DNA of 64,000 nt. It comes from Lysobacterales bacterium (GTDB taxonomy: Bacteria > Pseudomonadota > Gammaproteobacteria > Xanthomonadales > Rhodanobacteraceae). The notes under the pieces are model-generated. The model saw only the letters and a list, made by a program, of their open reading frames with translations, was not told the origin of the DNA and did no database searches. The position numbers and the translations under genes were made by a program. Below, in pieces: positions 35,974-45,931 of this stretch (position 1 is its first letter; each line of letters starts with the position of its first letter). The DNA lies in NCBI GenBank assembly GCA_016721015.1, contig JADKJL010000001.1, positions 1,087,961 through 1,151,960 of the forward strand, read 5' to 3'.

Positions 35974-36198
35974 GGTCGACTCCGAAAGGGATAACCGAGG
36001 CAAGTTAGCAGGCCAACCTGAGTCTGCGATGAAGCAAGCCGATCGGAACCGCAGTCCAAACAGCCAGGAATCCCGTGGATCGCAGGGTTGACCTCGACGC
36101 ATCAGTCAAAGCTTGACACGGGGGATACTCGCACCTCGCCGAGCCGATTGAGGCAGCCGCAAAAAGGGGCTATCCGGGGAATGCGCTACGACCAGCAA

Positions 36199-37149
36199 TC
36201 ATTGCGGTGCGCGGGGCTCGGCAAATCGCCACGCCGCAGCCATCAGCAGCGCGAGAAGCAGAACGAGCAGGCTCGAGGAGGAAGCCGAAGGCAATGTTGC
36301 AGGCGATGGGCCGCCACCTGTTGGTGGAGTTGTCGCGCAAGGGGTCTGCCCTACCGTAAAACCGGTCATGCCGATGCCACGCAGGCTCTCCGGCCCGGTT
36401 ATCGGGCCAATCACGGTCGCGATTCCTGAGGACGGGTCGATTCTCGCGAGGTCGCTCCAGTCGGTAAGCGTGCTGCCTCCCGGTGCCGGGGGCAGATAGT
36501 TGAGAACCGACCAGAGCGTGCCATTGGCATCGAAGCTGATCGAAATCGTGCTGATCCAGCCACTGCTGGCCGTGCCGAATCCTCCAACCAATGCGGCCGC
36601 GCCAGTGTCGGTATTGATCTTGTACAGGCTGTTGTTTCCGCGACCGCCGGCACCAAAAAGCTCGTTGCCTTTCGCGGCCAGGCCCGTGATCGTCTGGCCC
36701 AATGCGCCAACCAGGGTAGTCTCGCCATTGGTCGGATTGACTCGCCAGAGCTTTCTCGTCGTCGCTGAGGACAGCCACATTTGCCCGTCGCATGTGAAGG
36801 CGGAGGCAAAATCCAGGGAATTGAACTGGCCGGTTCCGCCACTCAGGTTCAACGCAGACAGGTAGGTTGCCGCGCCGGTTGATGTACTCAGCGTCACGAC
36901 CGGTTTCTGGCTGAGACTGTCGGAAACCGCGTAGAGCGTATTGCCCGGGCCGAATGTGAGGCCCTTCAGCAAGCCATACGGTTGTCCGCCGAAACTCCCC
37001 GCGTCGCCAATATAAGTGGCTCGTGGGGGCGATGTTTCGACGCGATAAAGCTGGTCAAAAGCCACGCCATAGCCGACCGGATCCGCCTTGGCCAGCGAAA
37101 ACGGAGCGATCAAAAGCACAGCTGCAATGAGGCAGGCACGCATGCGCAT
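36199..37149 (-). CDS. Exported propeller-like protein with C-terminal membrane anchor
   Basis: A 316-residue protein with a signal peptide (cleaved near AKAD) and repeated ~40-residue units of the type LYRVETSPP..., LWRVNPTNGETTLVG, LYKINTDTGAAALVG, LARIDPSSGIATVIG, as in beta-propeller or DUF4394-like repeats. The tail is Pro/Gly/Thr-rich, then a hydrophobic segment (LLVLLLALLMAAAWRFAEP) ending with a few charged residues. This resembles exosortase/rhombosortase-type sorting tails, but I do not see a clean PEP or IPTL motif. Function unknown. Confidence 0.7.
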   Translation of the reverse strand: MRMRACLIAAVLLIAPFSLAKADPVGYGVAFDQLYRVETSPPRATYIGDAGSFGGQPYGLLKGLTFGPGNTLYAVSDSLSQKPVVTLSTSTGAATYLSALNLSGGTGQFNSLDFASAFTCDGQMWLSSATTRKLWRVNPTNGETTLVGALGQTITGLAAKGNELFGAGGRGNNSLYKINTDTGAAALVGGFGTASSGWISTISISFDANGTLWSVLNYLPPAPGGSTLTDWSDLARIDPSSGIATVIGPITGPESLRGIGMTGFTVGQTPCATTPPTGGGPSPATLPSASSSSLLVLLLALLMAAAWRFAEPRAPQ

Positions 37150-37163
37150 GGGGGCATTCTTTT

Positions 37164-37192
37164 GTTATGTTATTGGTAATCGTCTGCCTCAA
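37164..37192 (-). promoter_or_regulatory. Sigma-70-like promoter of the propeller gene
   Basis: Minus strand: TTGAGG, 17 bases, CATAAC. The predicted start is only ~8 bases before the ATG at 37149, so the mRNA may be almost leaderless unless the second ATG at 37143 is used. Confidence 0.5.
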
Positions 37193-37294
37193 CGTTTCCG
37201 CGAGGCGGTCTTGAGTCTAGCAGTTTTCTCTGTGCCGACAAGGCCTTGGGGCGACTCCTGAGTTTTCTCCTTGCACACGGAGCTGAGCCTTTGC

Positions 37295-38344
37295 ATGTCG
37301 CGTTTTCTCTCGTTTCCCGAACCCGCGCAACCGAAGCGACTGGCCATCCTGCTCGTCAACCTGGGTACGCCCGATGCACCGGATACGGCTTCGGTCAGGC
37401 GTTATCTTGCTGAGTTCCTTGCCGATCCGCGGATTGTCGAACAGCCGCGCTGGCTCTGGTGGCTGATCCTCAATGGCATCATCCTGCGCTTCCGGCCGGC
37501 GCGCTCCGCGCGGGCCTATGCAAAGGTATGGACCTCGGCTGGGTCGCCATTGCAGGTAGAGACGACAGCATTGGCGGCACGCCTTCAGCCTGCACTGGAA
37601 CCAATGCTTGGCACCGACGTGATCGTTCGCCACGCGATGCGCTACGGTTCGCCATCGTTGCGCGAAACGCTGGCTGAGCTGGCGCGTTCGGGGATGCGGC
37701 GATTGCTTGTCGTGCCGCTGTTTCCGCAATTTTCGGCAACCACGACGGCTTCGGTCTTCGATGCGGTTTCGGCCGAGTTCCGGCGTTGGCGGTACCCGCC
37801 CGAATTGCGTCTGGTCAACGACTATTGCCATGAGCGCGGCCATGTCGAGGCGCTGGCGATCAGTGTCGAGAAGCATTGGCAGGCAAATGGGCGCAGCGAT
37901 CGGCTGCTGCTCTCCTTCCATGGAATTCCCGAGCGTTATGTGCGCAATGGCGATCCGTATCGCCGGCAATGCGAGGCAACCGCCACGCAACTTCGTCAGC
38001 GCCTCGGCCTGAGCGATGTTGAGCTGATGCTGAGTTTCCAGTCGCGCCTTGGCCGCGAACCATGGCTTCAGCCCTACACCGATCGCACCCTGGCCGCGCT
38101 GCCATCGCAGGGCGTGCGCAGTATCGATGTGATGTGCCCCGGATTTGCCGTGGATTGCCTCGAAACACTGGAGGAAATCGCGATGGAGGGACGCGAGACC
38201 TTCTTGCACGCGGGCGGCGAGCGCTTCAACTACATTCCTTGTCTGAATGCCGGCGATGACCAGGTCGCATCCATGTGTGAGCTGGTCTTGCGTCATTGCC
38301 AGGGTTGGCCGGAATCCGGGATCGTCGCGAAATCGGGTTCATGA
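37295..38344 (+). CDS. hemH: Ferrochelatase
   Basis: A 349-residue enzyme inserting Fe2+ into protoporphyrin IX. It has AILLVNLGTPDAPDTASVRRYL, VVPLFPQFSATTTASV, the catalytic His in LLSFHGIPERY, and the metal-side SFQSRLGREPWLQPYTD. Start at ATG 37295; a TTG 24 bases upstream is possible. The stop overlaps the next ATG (ATGA). Confidence 0.96.
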   Translation: MSRFLSFPEPAQPKRLAILLVNLGTPDAPDTASVRRYLAEFLADPRIVEQPRWLWWLILNGIILRFRPARSARAYAKVWTSAGSPLQVETTALAARLQPALEPMLGTDVIVRHAMRYGSPSLRETLAELARSGMRRLLVVPLFPQFSATTTASVFDAVSAEFRRWRYPPELRLVNDYCHERGHVEALAISVEKHWQANGRSDRLLLSFHGIPERYVRNGDPYRRQCEATATQLRQRLGLSDVELMLSFQSRLGREPWLQPYTDRTLAALPSQGVRSIDVMCPGFAVDCLETLEEIAMEGRETFLHAGGERFNYIPCLNAGDDQVASMCELVLRHCQGWPESGIVAKSGS

Positions 38345-39273
38345 GTGACAGTCGCGCCAACGAGTTGCGCATTCCGCTGCGTCACCTGATCCTGGCCGCA
38401 AAAGCGTGGGGAGATCCGTCTGATCCGCCCCTGCTGGCCGTGCATGGCTGGCTCGACAATGCCGGCACGTTCGATCGCCTCGCGCCATTGCTGCCCGGGC
38501 ACTACCTGGTTGCGCTCGATCTGGCCGGACACGGGCGATCCGGTCATCGCCCGGCGGCGAGTTGGTACCCGTACGCGGATTTCCTCGACGAGATCGGTCA
38601 GGTGATCGACTGGTTCGGATGGGCGTCGGTCGACCTGCTTGGGCATTCGCTCGGTGCGGCCCTGGTCAGCACGTTCGCTGCGATCTGCCCTGACAAGGTT
38701 CGTCGTCTGCTGCTGGTCGAGGGGCTCGGGCCGCTGACCCAGGGTGCGGAGAAAACCCTGGACCAATTGCGCCGGTCGTATGCGGCGCGGGCATCCTTCG
38801 ACCCTGGCCGCCTGCGCGTGTTTTCGAGTCTGGACGAAGCGATCGACGCGCGCTGCCGCTCTGGGCATCTGTCAGTGCACGCTGCACGTTGCATCGTGGA
38901 GCGCGGCGTGAAGCGGGTTGGTGGATCGGATGGGCAGCGTGAGCAGGGCGCGAATTCCGGCCTCGAACAATTTCAAGCGTCAGCGGGCTTCAGTTGGTCA
39001 TCCGACGCGCAATTGACGATCCCGAGTCCGACGCGACTGACCGAGGAGCAGCTTGCGGCGGTGTTGCCGGCCATCGTGGCATCGACCCTGATCGTGCTGG
39101 CCGAACCGCACGCGCCTTATCTGCAGACGACCATGGTTGATGCACGTATTGCCTTGCTCGCCGATATCGAGGTCGTGCGCATGGCCGGCACGCATCACCT
39201 GCATCTGGAGAATCCCGAACCCGTCGCTGTCGCGATGCGCGATTTCCTCACCCGACATCCGCTCGTCGCCTGA
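38341..39273 (+). CDS. Alpha/beta-fold hydrolase
   Basis: A 310-residue alpha/beta hydrolase: oxyanion region LAVHGWLDNAGTFDRLAPLL, nucleophile elbow GHSLGAAL, late His in GTHHLHLENP. Resembles the YheT/serine-hydrolase or epoxide-hydrolase-like group of small-molecule esterases. Coupled to hemH by an ATGA overlap; the substrate is unknown. Confidence 0.88.
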   Translation: MSDSRANELRIPLRHLILAAKAWGDPSDPPLLAVHGWLDNAGTFDRLAPLLPGHYLVALDLAGHGRSGHRPAASWYPYADFLDEIGQVIDWFGWASVDLLGHSLGAALVSTFAAICPDKVRRLLLVEGLGPLTQGAEKTLDQLRRSYAARASFDPGRLRVFSSLDEAIDARCRSGHLSVHAARCIVERGVKRVGGSDGQREQGANSGLEQFQASAGFSWSSDAQLTIPSPTRLTEEQLAAVLPAIVASTLIVLAEPHAPYLQTTMVDARIALLADIEVVRMAGTHHLHLENPEPVAVAMRDFLTRHPLVA

Positions 39274-39283
39274 TCGATCCGGA

Positions 39284-40045
39284 TCAAGTCGCTCGCACGA
39301 GCCGATCGAGTTCGGCCTTGAGGGCTTGGCCGTTGATGCGCAGCCAGTCGCGTTGCTCCTGCCAGTTCGGCAGGATCGAAGCGACCAGCGCCCAGAACCT
39401 TGGCGAATGACTACGTATGCGCAAATGACAAAGTTCGTGCACAAGCACGTATTTGAGTGCTGCCGGAGGGGCGAGTGCGAGGGCGAGGTCGAGAGTGACC
39501 CTGTCGCGTGTATCAAGGCTGCCCCAGAGGCTCTTGAGTGCACGCACCCGCAAAGCCGTCGGCGCGATGCCGAGACGCGGACAATAGCGGGCGAGCCAGC
39601 GCGACACATCTTTGCGCAACTGCGCATCGAGATAGGCCTTGAGCAGGCCCCGGGCGGTCGCGAGTGAGCGACGGTGCGGCTGCGGCAGGGTCAGCTGCAG
39701 GCGATCACCGATCAACTCGATGCGCGGATAGGGTCCCGCGTGCCAGCACAATTGAGTGGTTTCCCCGCGCAATGGAATGACTGTTGTTGTCCCTGGCTCC
39801 AACGCGGGCGGTTGGGTGCCGAGGTGAAGTTCGTCGAGTTTTCTCTCCAACCATTCACCGTGCTTGCGCAGGAACGCAAACACCTGGGCCGGATGGGTAC
39901 CTTTCGGACAGGTCACCCGGGCGCCTCCTGACGTAACCGTCAGGCGCAGGCGCCGTGCCTGCGGGTGGCTGCGCCGCAAGACACGGATCACCTCACCGGT
40001 CGGGGTCGGCAATTCGAGATACTGGTTTTCGGTTTCCAGGTTCAT
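39284..40045 (-). CDS. YgjP-like (DUF45/WLM) zinc metallopeptidase
   Basis: A 253-residue protein with the zinc motif VLVHELCHLRIRSHSPRFW near the C terminus and the upstream LWGSLDTRDRVTLDL segment typical of YgjP/DUF45. It is convergent with the hydrolase gene and 21 bp downstream of rdgC. Family members are putative peptidases; no substrate is known. Confidence 0.88.
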   Translation of the reverse strand: MNLETENQYLELPTPTGEVIRVLRRSHPQARRLRLTVTSGGARVTCPKGTHPAQVFAFLRKHGEWLERKLDELHLGTQPPALEPGTTTVIPLRGETTQLCWHAGPYPRIELIGDRLQLTLPQPHRRSLATARGLLKAYLDAQLRKDVSRWLARYCPRLGIAPTALRVRALKSLWGSLDTRDRVTLDLALALAPPAALKYVLVHELCHLRIRSHSPRFWALVASILPNWQEQRDWLRINGQALKAELDRLVRAT

Positions 40046-40066
40046 CGTTCAAGCCACCAGGTTTCG

Positions 40067-40991
40067 TCATCCCTGCTCGCGCTCGTCCGGCCGTGGCAGA
40101 CCGAACCATTCGTCGAGCTTCTCGAGCAGACGTTTGCTTTCGAGCGTCATCAGCGCAAAACGCGCATCGAGTTCGGCTCGAGCTGATTCCGAAGCATCTT
40201 CACCAATCTCGTCAAGGACGACATCGAGAAAGCGGAACTTGCGGACAATCAGATCCTCACCGAGCACGAAGGCCATGCGCCCATCGAGTTCCAGGCCAAG
40301 CTGGAATACCTGCTTGCCGGATTTCAGATGTTCACGCACCTCGTCCGATTCAAGATCCTGGCGACGGCAACGAACCACGGCACCCGCTTCGGCGGGATCG
40401 CGCAATTCGCATTCGTCACCCCAGCTCAATCCTGGCGGAAGCTTGCCACCAACCAGCCAATCCGTCATCAGCGTTCGCGGCGAATCGGAACGGGGCCATC
40501 GGTGTCGCCGGGAAGCGACCGAGCGCCTCGCGCACCTGGGTGACGGCTTCCTCGGCCAGCTTGCGGCTGGCGGTGTCGATCACCATCCAGCCTTGCGCCT
40601 CGTCGAGGTAGGCGAAAACCCGCGAAGGACGGACAAAGGCGCGCGGTAGCAGGTCGGTCATGACCTCTTCCTTCAGTCGCTTGCGCTCGCGGGCGCCGAT
40701 GCGGCGGCTTTCCTTGTCGGTGATTTCAGCGATCTTGACGGCCAGTGCCTCCCCGATCACTGACGATGGCAGCAGCTTGTCTTCGCTGCCGATCGCCAGC
40801 AGGGTGAATTTTCCGGCCCGGTGGGTCAATTCATCTGAATCACGGCCATAGGGCGAAACAAACCCGCGCGTAGCCAGTTCAATCGGGCCGCACGGGCGCA
40901 GCCGGTGTTCATCGAGCAGGCCATCCAGTTCAGACAGGTTTTTCGAGGTGCTTTTCGGGAAACGGAACAGGGTCAGGTTGCGGAAAAACAT
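40067..40991 (-). CDS. rdgC: Recombination-associated protein RdgC (frameshift in sequence)
   Basis: RdgC is a ring-shaped DNA-binding protein that modulates RecA. The N-terminal ~165 residues (FFRNLTLFRFP..., DKLLPSSVIGEALAVKIAEI) and the C-terminal ~130 residues (MTDWLVGGKLPPGLSW..., DARFALMTLESKRLLEKL) lie in two frames. Removing one C from the run at 40492-40495 (GGGG on plus) joins them as ...MARSDSPRTLMTDWL..., the expected RdgC order, giving 307 residues. Read as one gene with a one-base insertion. Confidence 0.88.
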
Positions 40992-41084
40992 GAGGGTGTG
41001 GGGATTCCTGGGGCGGGAGAAACGAAGTGGCGATCCTTGCGTGGTGCAGGATCAAATTATGAGAAAGCCTGGGTCGGGTGCCGA

Positions 41085-41930
41085 TCATGCATCGAGGGGG
41101 CGGGCCGGTGGCTCAGGATACGCGTCGGGCGGGCTCACGCCGAGTGCGCTGAAGTCGAACAATACGGGATCAGCCAGTTGCGACGGATCGATCCGGGTCA
41201 GCGCGCGAAAGATGTTCTCGACGCGCCCTGGGGTTTCTGCTTCCCAGGCTTGCAGCATGCGCTTGACCGCCTTGCGTTGCAGGGTTTCCTGAGAGCCGCA
41301 CAAGTCGCAAGGAATGATTGGATAGGCCCGCTGCCGGGCAAACTCGGCAATATCGCTCTCCGCGCAATAGGCCAGCGGGCGGATCACGATGTTGCGACCG
41401 TCGTCGGCGCGAAGTTTTGGCGGCATGGCCTTGAGCCGGGCCTGGTGGAACAGGTTGAGAAACAGGGTTTCAACAATATCGTCGCGGTGGTGTCCAAGGG
41501 CGATCCGGTTGTAGCCATTTCCTGCAGCGAATTCGTAAAGCGCGCCACGGCGCAGGCGCGAGCACAGGCTGCACATCGTTGCTCCGGCCGGAATGATGCG
41601 CTGGACAACGCTGTAGGTGTCTTGTTCGATGATGTGGAACGGAATGCCGCGAATGCGCAGTGCGTCGGGCAGGATCGTCGCATCATAGCCAGGTTGCTTC
41701 TGGTCGAGATGCACCGCCATCAGCTCGAAGCGGATCGGCGCGCGTGCCTGCAACTCACGCAGCATGTCGAGCATGACCCAGGAGTCCTTGCCGCCGGAGA
41801 CGCAGACCAGGATTCGGTCGCCATCATCGATCATGCGGTAGTCGGCAATCGCCTGGCCGACCTGCCGGCGCAACTGGCGGGCCAGCCTGTCGGCATTGAT
41901 TTCCGAATCATCCACCTTTGGCGCAGTCAT
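41085..41930 (-). CDS. ttcA: tRNA 2-thiocytidine(32) synthetase TtcA
   Basis: A 281-residue tRNA thiolase: PP-loop ATPase motif SGGKDS near residue 45, and two CxxC pairs (CSLC, CDLC) that with a third site bind the 4Fe-4S cluster. LGHHRDDIVETLFLNLF is characteristic. The start is an ATG at 41930. It forms s2C32 in a subset of tRNAs. Confidence 0.95.
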   Translation of the reverse strand: MTAPKVDDSEINADRLARQLRRQVGQAIADYRMIDDGDRILVCVSGGKDSWVMLDMLRELQARAPIRFELMAVHLDQKQPGYDATILPDALRIRGIPFHIIEQDTYSVVQRIIPAGATMCSLCSRLRRGALYEFAAGNGYNRIALGHHRDDIVETLFLNLFHQARLKAMPPKLRADDGRNIVIRPLAYCAESDIAEFARQRAYPIIPCDLCGSQETLQRKAVKRMLQAWEAETPGRVENIFRALTRIDPSQLADPVLFDFSALGVSPPDAYPEPPARPLDA

Positions 41931-42015
41931 TCATCTTCCTCGTGTGTTCCCAGCGGGCGGAACAGGCCTTGGCATTTCACAGCCTGTTAAACTCCATCAA
42001 GGCCAAAGGACGCGC

Positions 42016-42222
42016 ATGAATCCCGAAGATCCCGCCATCACCGTGCGTCAATTGAGCATGCTCAAGATCGAGCATCGTGACCTTGACGTGATGATCGCGA
42101 AGCTCGCGATCGATCCCGGCAATGATGAGCTCGAACTCAAGCGGCTGAAAAAGCGCAAGTTGTATTTGAAAGACACCATCGCGATTCTGGAAAGCAGCTT
42201 GATTCCGGATCTGGATGCCTGA
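42016..42222 (+). CDS. DUF465 (YdcH-like) small protein
   Basis: A 68-residue helical protein with LSMLKIEHRDLDVMIAKLA and LKRLKKRKLYLKDTIAILES, typical of DUF465 coiled-coil hairpins. The ATG at 42016 follows an AAAGGA site. Function of the family is unsettled. Confidence 0.88.
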   Translation: MNPEDPAITVRQLSMLKIEHRDLDVMIAKLAIDPGNDELELKRLKKRKLYLKDTIAILESSLIPDLDA

Positions 42223-42232
42223 CCCCGGATTG

Positions 42233-44779
42233 TCAGGCGGCCTCGTCAGTCTTTTCAGCACTATCCGCAATGCCCGGATCTGATTTTCCGGCAGTCAGCT
42301 TGAGGATGCCATGGCGGATGTCGCGGCTCAGGATGACCTTGGCTTCCCTGACCAGTTCTTCCAGGCCGGCATCGAAATCGAGTTTGTTGTCGGCATCGGC
42401 CCAGATCACGCGGCGCTCACGCAGTTTCTGGATGAAGCCGCGAAACAGCGATTTGTCGAAGAACTCCGGAGCATTCAGCTCATGCAGCAGCGACAAGCGC
42501 TGCGCGGTCAGGGTGCACAGGTTTTCCAGCTCGGCGGCAGACAACATATTGCGACCATTGTTGACCAGCAGGGCAATCGTTATGTAGTAACGCTCAACCG
42601 CCTGCAGCAGGCTGTGCGACATGGCGCGCAAGCGGAATGCGCTGTCACTCTGGCCCGGTGAGCGTTCCAGCACGCGGCCATCGGCATCGCTTTCGAGCAG
42701 GCCGCGGGCGACGCAGAAATCGATCGAGGCACGCAGTCGCTCACTGAACTCTTCCTCGTTCCACGGCAGGAACCATTCTGCCTGGATGAACGGATAGACA
42801 ATTCGACCGAGGCGCAAAACGCTGGATCGGCTCATACGCCGGTTGTTGAGGAAACAACACGCAATCCACGCACCGGATACAAATACATGTTGGACATTGT
42901 TGCGGAAATAGGAGAGCAGCACGGCGTCATCGCCTTCCGTCTTCAAGACATCGCCGAGCGGATGACTGACCCTGCGGATCCACTGCATCGATTCCCCGTA
43001 GGCGATGATCTCGGCCGGGGATTTCTCCGTGATCGTGACCCGATCACCGAACGGCAGCGCAGCAAGGAGATCCTTGTACAAATCCAGCTGGGCGAGCAGG
43101 TCGGCTTCGGCCATGGCGTGCTTTGGCATGGCCAGCAGGGCCAGGGCGAGCAGGTTGATCGGGTTGACGTCGACCGCACGGTTGATGTTCGACTGGATGC
43201 GATTGGCCAGGGTATCGACCGCCGCAGCGAGCCATTCCGGCTTCGCATCCGGTGTTTCGATCGACGCCCGCCACGTCGGGGCAACCTCGTCGAGCAGCTT
43301 GCCGAGGTCGATCGGCTCGCCGAAATTGATCGTCACCTTGCCGTAATGCTGGCGCAGTACGCTGAATGAGCGGAGCACGCCGAGAAGTGATTCCTTTTCC
43401 TTTGGCTTGCCCGAGAGCTCACCGATATAGGACTTGCCCTCCATCAGTTTTTCGTAACCGAAATAAACCGGCTGGAACAAGACCGGCCGACGCGATTCGC
43501 GCAGGAAGCTGCGCAAGGTCATCGCGAGCATGCCGCTGCGTGGACTCAACAAGCGCCCCGTGCGCGAGCGGCCGCCTTCAATGAAATATTCCAGCGCCAC
43601 GCCGCGCGCGAACAATTGACTGACATACTCGGTGAACACCGCCGAATACAGGGCATTCGACTTGAAGCTCCGGCGCAGGAAGAATGCGCCACCGCGGCGC
43701 AGGATGGGGCCAAGGCCGGGCAGATTGAGGTTCACGCCAGCGGCAATATGGGGTGGTACGAGGCCATTCTGGTAAAGCGTGTAGCTGAGCAACAGATAAT
43801 CGACATGGCTTCGGTGGCAAGGCACATAGATCACCTCGTGGCCGGGTGCGACGGCGCGCAGCTTGTCGAAGTGATGCATGACGACGCCGTCATACAACTT
43901 GTTCCACAACGCGATCAGCATGAACGAGATCGAGCGCACCACGGTATGCGAGTAATCCGCTGCAATTTCGAGGGCGTAGCCGCGTGCGCGGCGGCGAATC
44001 TGTTCGACTCTGGCGTTTTCCTTCGCGGCCACGGTGTCGATCGTCTGCCGGACTGAATCGGCATTCACCACCGCGTCGACCACGGTGCGTTTGTGCGACA
44101 GGTCGGCACCGATGATCGTCGTGCGGGTCAGTCGGAAGTGCACACGCAGCACACGCGACAGCTTGCGCACCACGCGTTCGAGGGCAAGGCCTTCCTGCTC
44201 GGCAAGAGTCTGCTTGAGCGATACCGGGGCAGAAAACTGGACGATCGTGTCGCGGCCATTGAGCAGGATTGCGAGCAGGCGCCGAAAGCGCCCAACAACA
44301 ACCCAGTTTTCTGCAAACAACACGCGGAACCAGCCCGACTGCCGATCCGGCGCACGGCCAACGAAGATCGAGACGGGCACCAGGCGGATGTCGTCCTGGC
44401 GCCCGGCGTGGATCAGATCAACGAGTTGGCTCAGGGTTGCCGAGCGCGATGGATGCGATCGATCGCGAAAAAGGCTTGGTCTTGGTGTAAGCGCGATGAT
44501 CGCGCGCTTGCGCTTGATCGGCAGACGCGCGGCCGCCTCGTAGGGCGAGGGCAGATTCGCCTCCAGACAGGCCTGTTCGAGAATCAGGGTATCGGAGAGC
44601 CCGTAACGCTCGACTACGTAGACCGTTGGAATGCCGTCGTCGGGCAACAGCTCGCGGGGTTCGCGCGGCTCGCGGCGGATTCGAATCCACGGACGCAGCA
44701 GCGCGCTGAACAGCTTGAGCCAGAACGGCGCGCGCGCGGCCGGATCCGGCGACCGATGAAGAGGAAGATTCTGCTGCAT
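42233..44779 (-). CDS. plsB: Glycerol-3-phosphate 1-O-acyltransferase PlsB
   Basis: An 848-residue membrane-associated acyltransferase making lysophosphatidate. The catalytic H-X4-D is in VPCHRSHVDYLLLSY (near residue 322), followed by the glycerol-3-phosphate site FIEGGRSRTGRLLSPRSGML and the conserved PVYFGYEKLMEGKSYIGEL. Full length for the long proteobacterial PlsB. Confidence 0.96.
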   Translation of the reverse strand: MQQNLPLHRSPDPAARAPFWLKLFSALLRPWIRIRREPREPRELLPDDGIPTVYVVERYGLSDTLILEQACLEANLPSPYEAAARLPIKRKRAIIALTPRPSLFRDRSHPSRSATLSQLVDLIHAGRQDDIRLVPVSIFVGRAPDRQSGWFRVLFAENWVVVGRFRRLLAILLNGRDTIVQFSAPVSLKQTLAEQEGLALERVVRKLSRVLRVHFRLTRTTIIGADLSHKRTVVDAVVNADSVRQTIDTVAAKENARVEQIRRRARGYALEIAADYSHTVVRSISFMLIALWNKLYDGVVMHHFDKLRAVAPGHEVIYVPCHRSHVDYLLLSYTLYQNGLVPPHIAAGVNLNLPGLGPILRRGGAFFLRRSFKSNALYSAVFTEYVSQLFARGVALEYFIEGGRSRTGRLLSPRSGMLAMTLRSFLRESRRPVLFQPVYFGYEKLMEGKSYIGELSGKPKEKESLLGVLRSFSVLRQHYGKVTINFGEPIDLGKLLDEVAPTWRASIETPDAKPEWLAAAVDTLANRIQSNINRAVDVNPINLLALALLAMPKHAMAEADLLAQLDLYKDLLAALPFGDRVTITEKSPAEIIAYGESMQWIRRVSHPLGDVLKTEGDDAVLLSYFRNNVQHVFVSGAWIACCFLNNRRMSRSSVLRLGRIVYPFIQAEWFLPWNEEEFSERLRASIDFCVARGLLESDADGRVLERSPGQSDSAFRLRAMSHSLLQAVERYYITIALLVNNGRNMLSAAELENLCTLTAQRLSLLHELNAPEFFDKSLFRGFIQKLRERRVIWADADNKLDFDAGLEELVREAKVILSRDIRHGILKLTAGKSDPGIADSAEKTDEAA

Positions 44780-44819
44780 TTTTGTCCAAGCTCAGCCGTA
44801 AGTGACACCGGCATGAAGG

Positions 44820-45722
44820 TCAGCCCTTGGCCGCTTCCGGCACGGCGGTTGCAGTGGCTCGTTCGGCCTCGCGTGCCTTGAGCTTGTCGATGGTGTCCTT
44901 GTTGTACCAGCGGTCGTCGATACGCACCATCTCGACGGTCGATTGCAACGGCGTATCGAGCAAGTTGTAACTCAGCTTGACGACGGCACTGTCGGCGTCG
45001 CTGGAAACCAGCTCGGTGGTTGCCGAATCGAGGGTCTGGTCGATCGAGAAACCGTACAGCGCGAGCACCTTCTTCAAGCTGTTGAAGGAAACTTTCAGTT
45101 TCGGCATTGATTGCTCGAAACTGAGGTTGCGGGCCTCATCGAGGGTCTTCAAATCAAGCTGCCGCGCGGTATCGGTGAAGATGCTCAATGCCTTCTTGAC
45201 CAGATCGGGATCGGTGAAGCGGGTCTTTTCGACCCACTTGGCGAGGGCCTCGATGATGTTGCTGGCCTGCTCCTTGTCGCTGCTCGAAAGCTCCTGGCTT
45301 TGTTGCACAAGGCCCTTCATGTAGCTGCGACCCATGGCAACCATGGTCGGAATCTGTTGCTGGTACTGCGCATCAAACTGACGGATATCGGGTTCAAACT
45401 CCTTGAACAGCGCTTCGGCGGCATCCGGCGCGGTCAGCTTTGCCATGGTTTCGGCAAAACGCTTGCGCGCGGCATCATCCACCGGAGCCTGGTCTTTCTG
45501 ATTGGTCCATTCGGCCTTGATCCGGTTGAACTCCTGGGGAGGAAGCATGTGCTCGATCAAGCCGCCGATGTCCCCCTCGCGGGTCAACTGGATGGATTTC
45601 TGCAATGCCTGTTGTGGGCCGCTCGCGGCATCACGGCTGGAGGTGGCGGAATCACGATTGCAGGCTGCGATGGAGATCGCAAGGGTGGCCAGCAAGGCGG
45701 TTCGGGCAAGCATCGTGAACAT
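44820..45722 (-). CDS. Lipoprotein of unknown function
   Basis: A 300-residue predicted lipoprotein: ATG at 45722 (or 45713), signal peptide ending in lipobox IAAC, then a helical, Gln-rich body and a C-terminal ~80-residue part with SAVVKLSYNLLDTPLQSTVEM and IDDRWYNKDTIDKLKARE, which looks like a small NTF2/DUF4878-type domain. No named family recognised. It lies downstream of the candidate C-rich RNA on the same strand. Confidence 0.7.
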   Translation of the reverse strand: MFTMLARTALLATLAISIAACNRDSATSSRDAASGPQQALQKSIQLTREGDIGGLIEHMLPPQEFNRIKAEWTNQKDQAPVDDAARKRFAETMAKLTAPDAAEALFKEFEPDIRQFDAQYQQQIPTMVAMGRSYMKGLVQQSQELSSSDKEQASNIIEALAKWVEKTRFTDPDLVKKALSIFTDTARQLDLKTLDEARNLSFEQSMPKLKVSFNSLKKVLALYGFSIDQTLDSATTELVSSDADSAVVKLSYNLLDTPLQSTVEMVRIDDRWYNKDTIDKLKAREAERATATAVPEAAKG

Positions 45723-45804
45723 GGATAGTCCGGAATCGGGAAAGGCAGGCACTCTATCAGTCCGCGCCGCTCGGGTCAGCCGGGCGCACGTCCGTACGAC
45801 CGCC

Positions 45805-45925
45805 AAAAGAAAACCCGGGCAGCGAGGCTGTCCGGGTTGAATCCGGCAAGGCCGGAGGGGGAACTGATGCGTCGTTCTATGCGGTGTGGAACTGCAATCC
45901 GGTGGGGCGCGCCGGGGAACTCACG
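45805..45925 (-). ncRNA. Candidate C-rich small RNA (~120 nt)
   Basis: Minus strand: a well-formed sigma-70 promoter (TTGCAT, 17 bases, TAAGAT) predicts a start at ~45925, and a 12-bp hairpin with TTTTCTTTT ends the transcript at ~45805. Within it are several C-runs predicted to be unpaired or in loops (GAGTTCCCCGG, CGCGCCCCA between CCGG arms, CAGTTCCCCCTCCGG), plus GTTC/GAAC and CCGGC-CTT-GCCGG hairpins. C-rich loops would pair with Shine-Dalgarno sequences, as in the Xanthomonas sRNA sX13; homology to it is not claimed. Confidence 0.5.
45812..45838 (-). terminator. Rho-independent terminator of the C-rich RNA
   Basis: AACCCGGGCAGC - GAG - GCTGTCCGGGTT (12 pairs, one G-U), followed on the minus strand by TTTTCTTTT. 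It lies between the phosphatase gene and the lipoprotein gene. Confidence 0.85.
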
Positions 45926-45931
45926 AGACGC

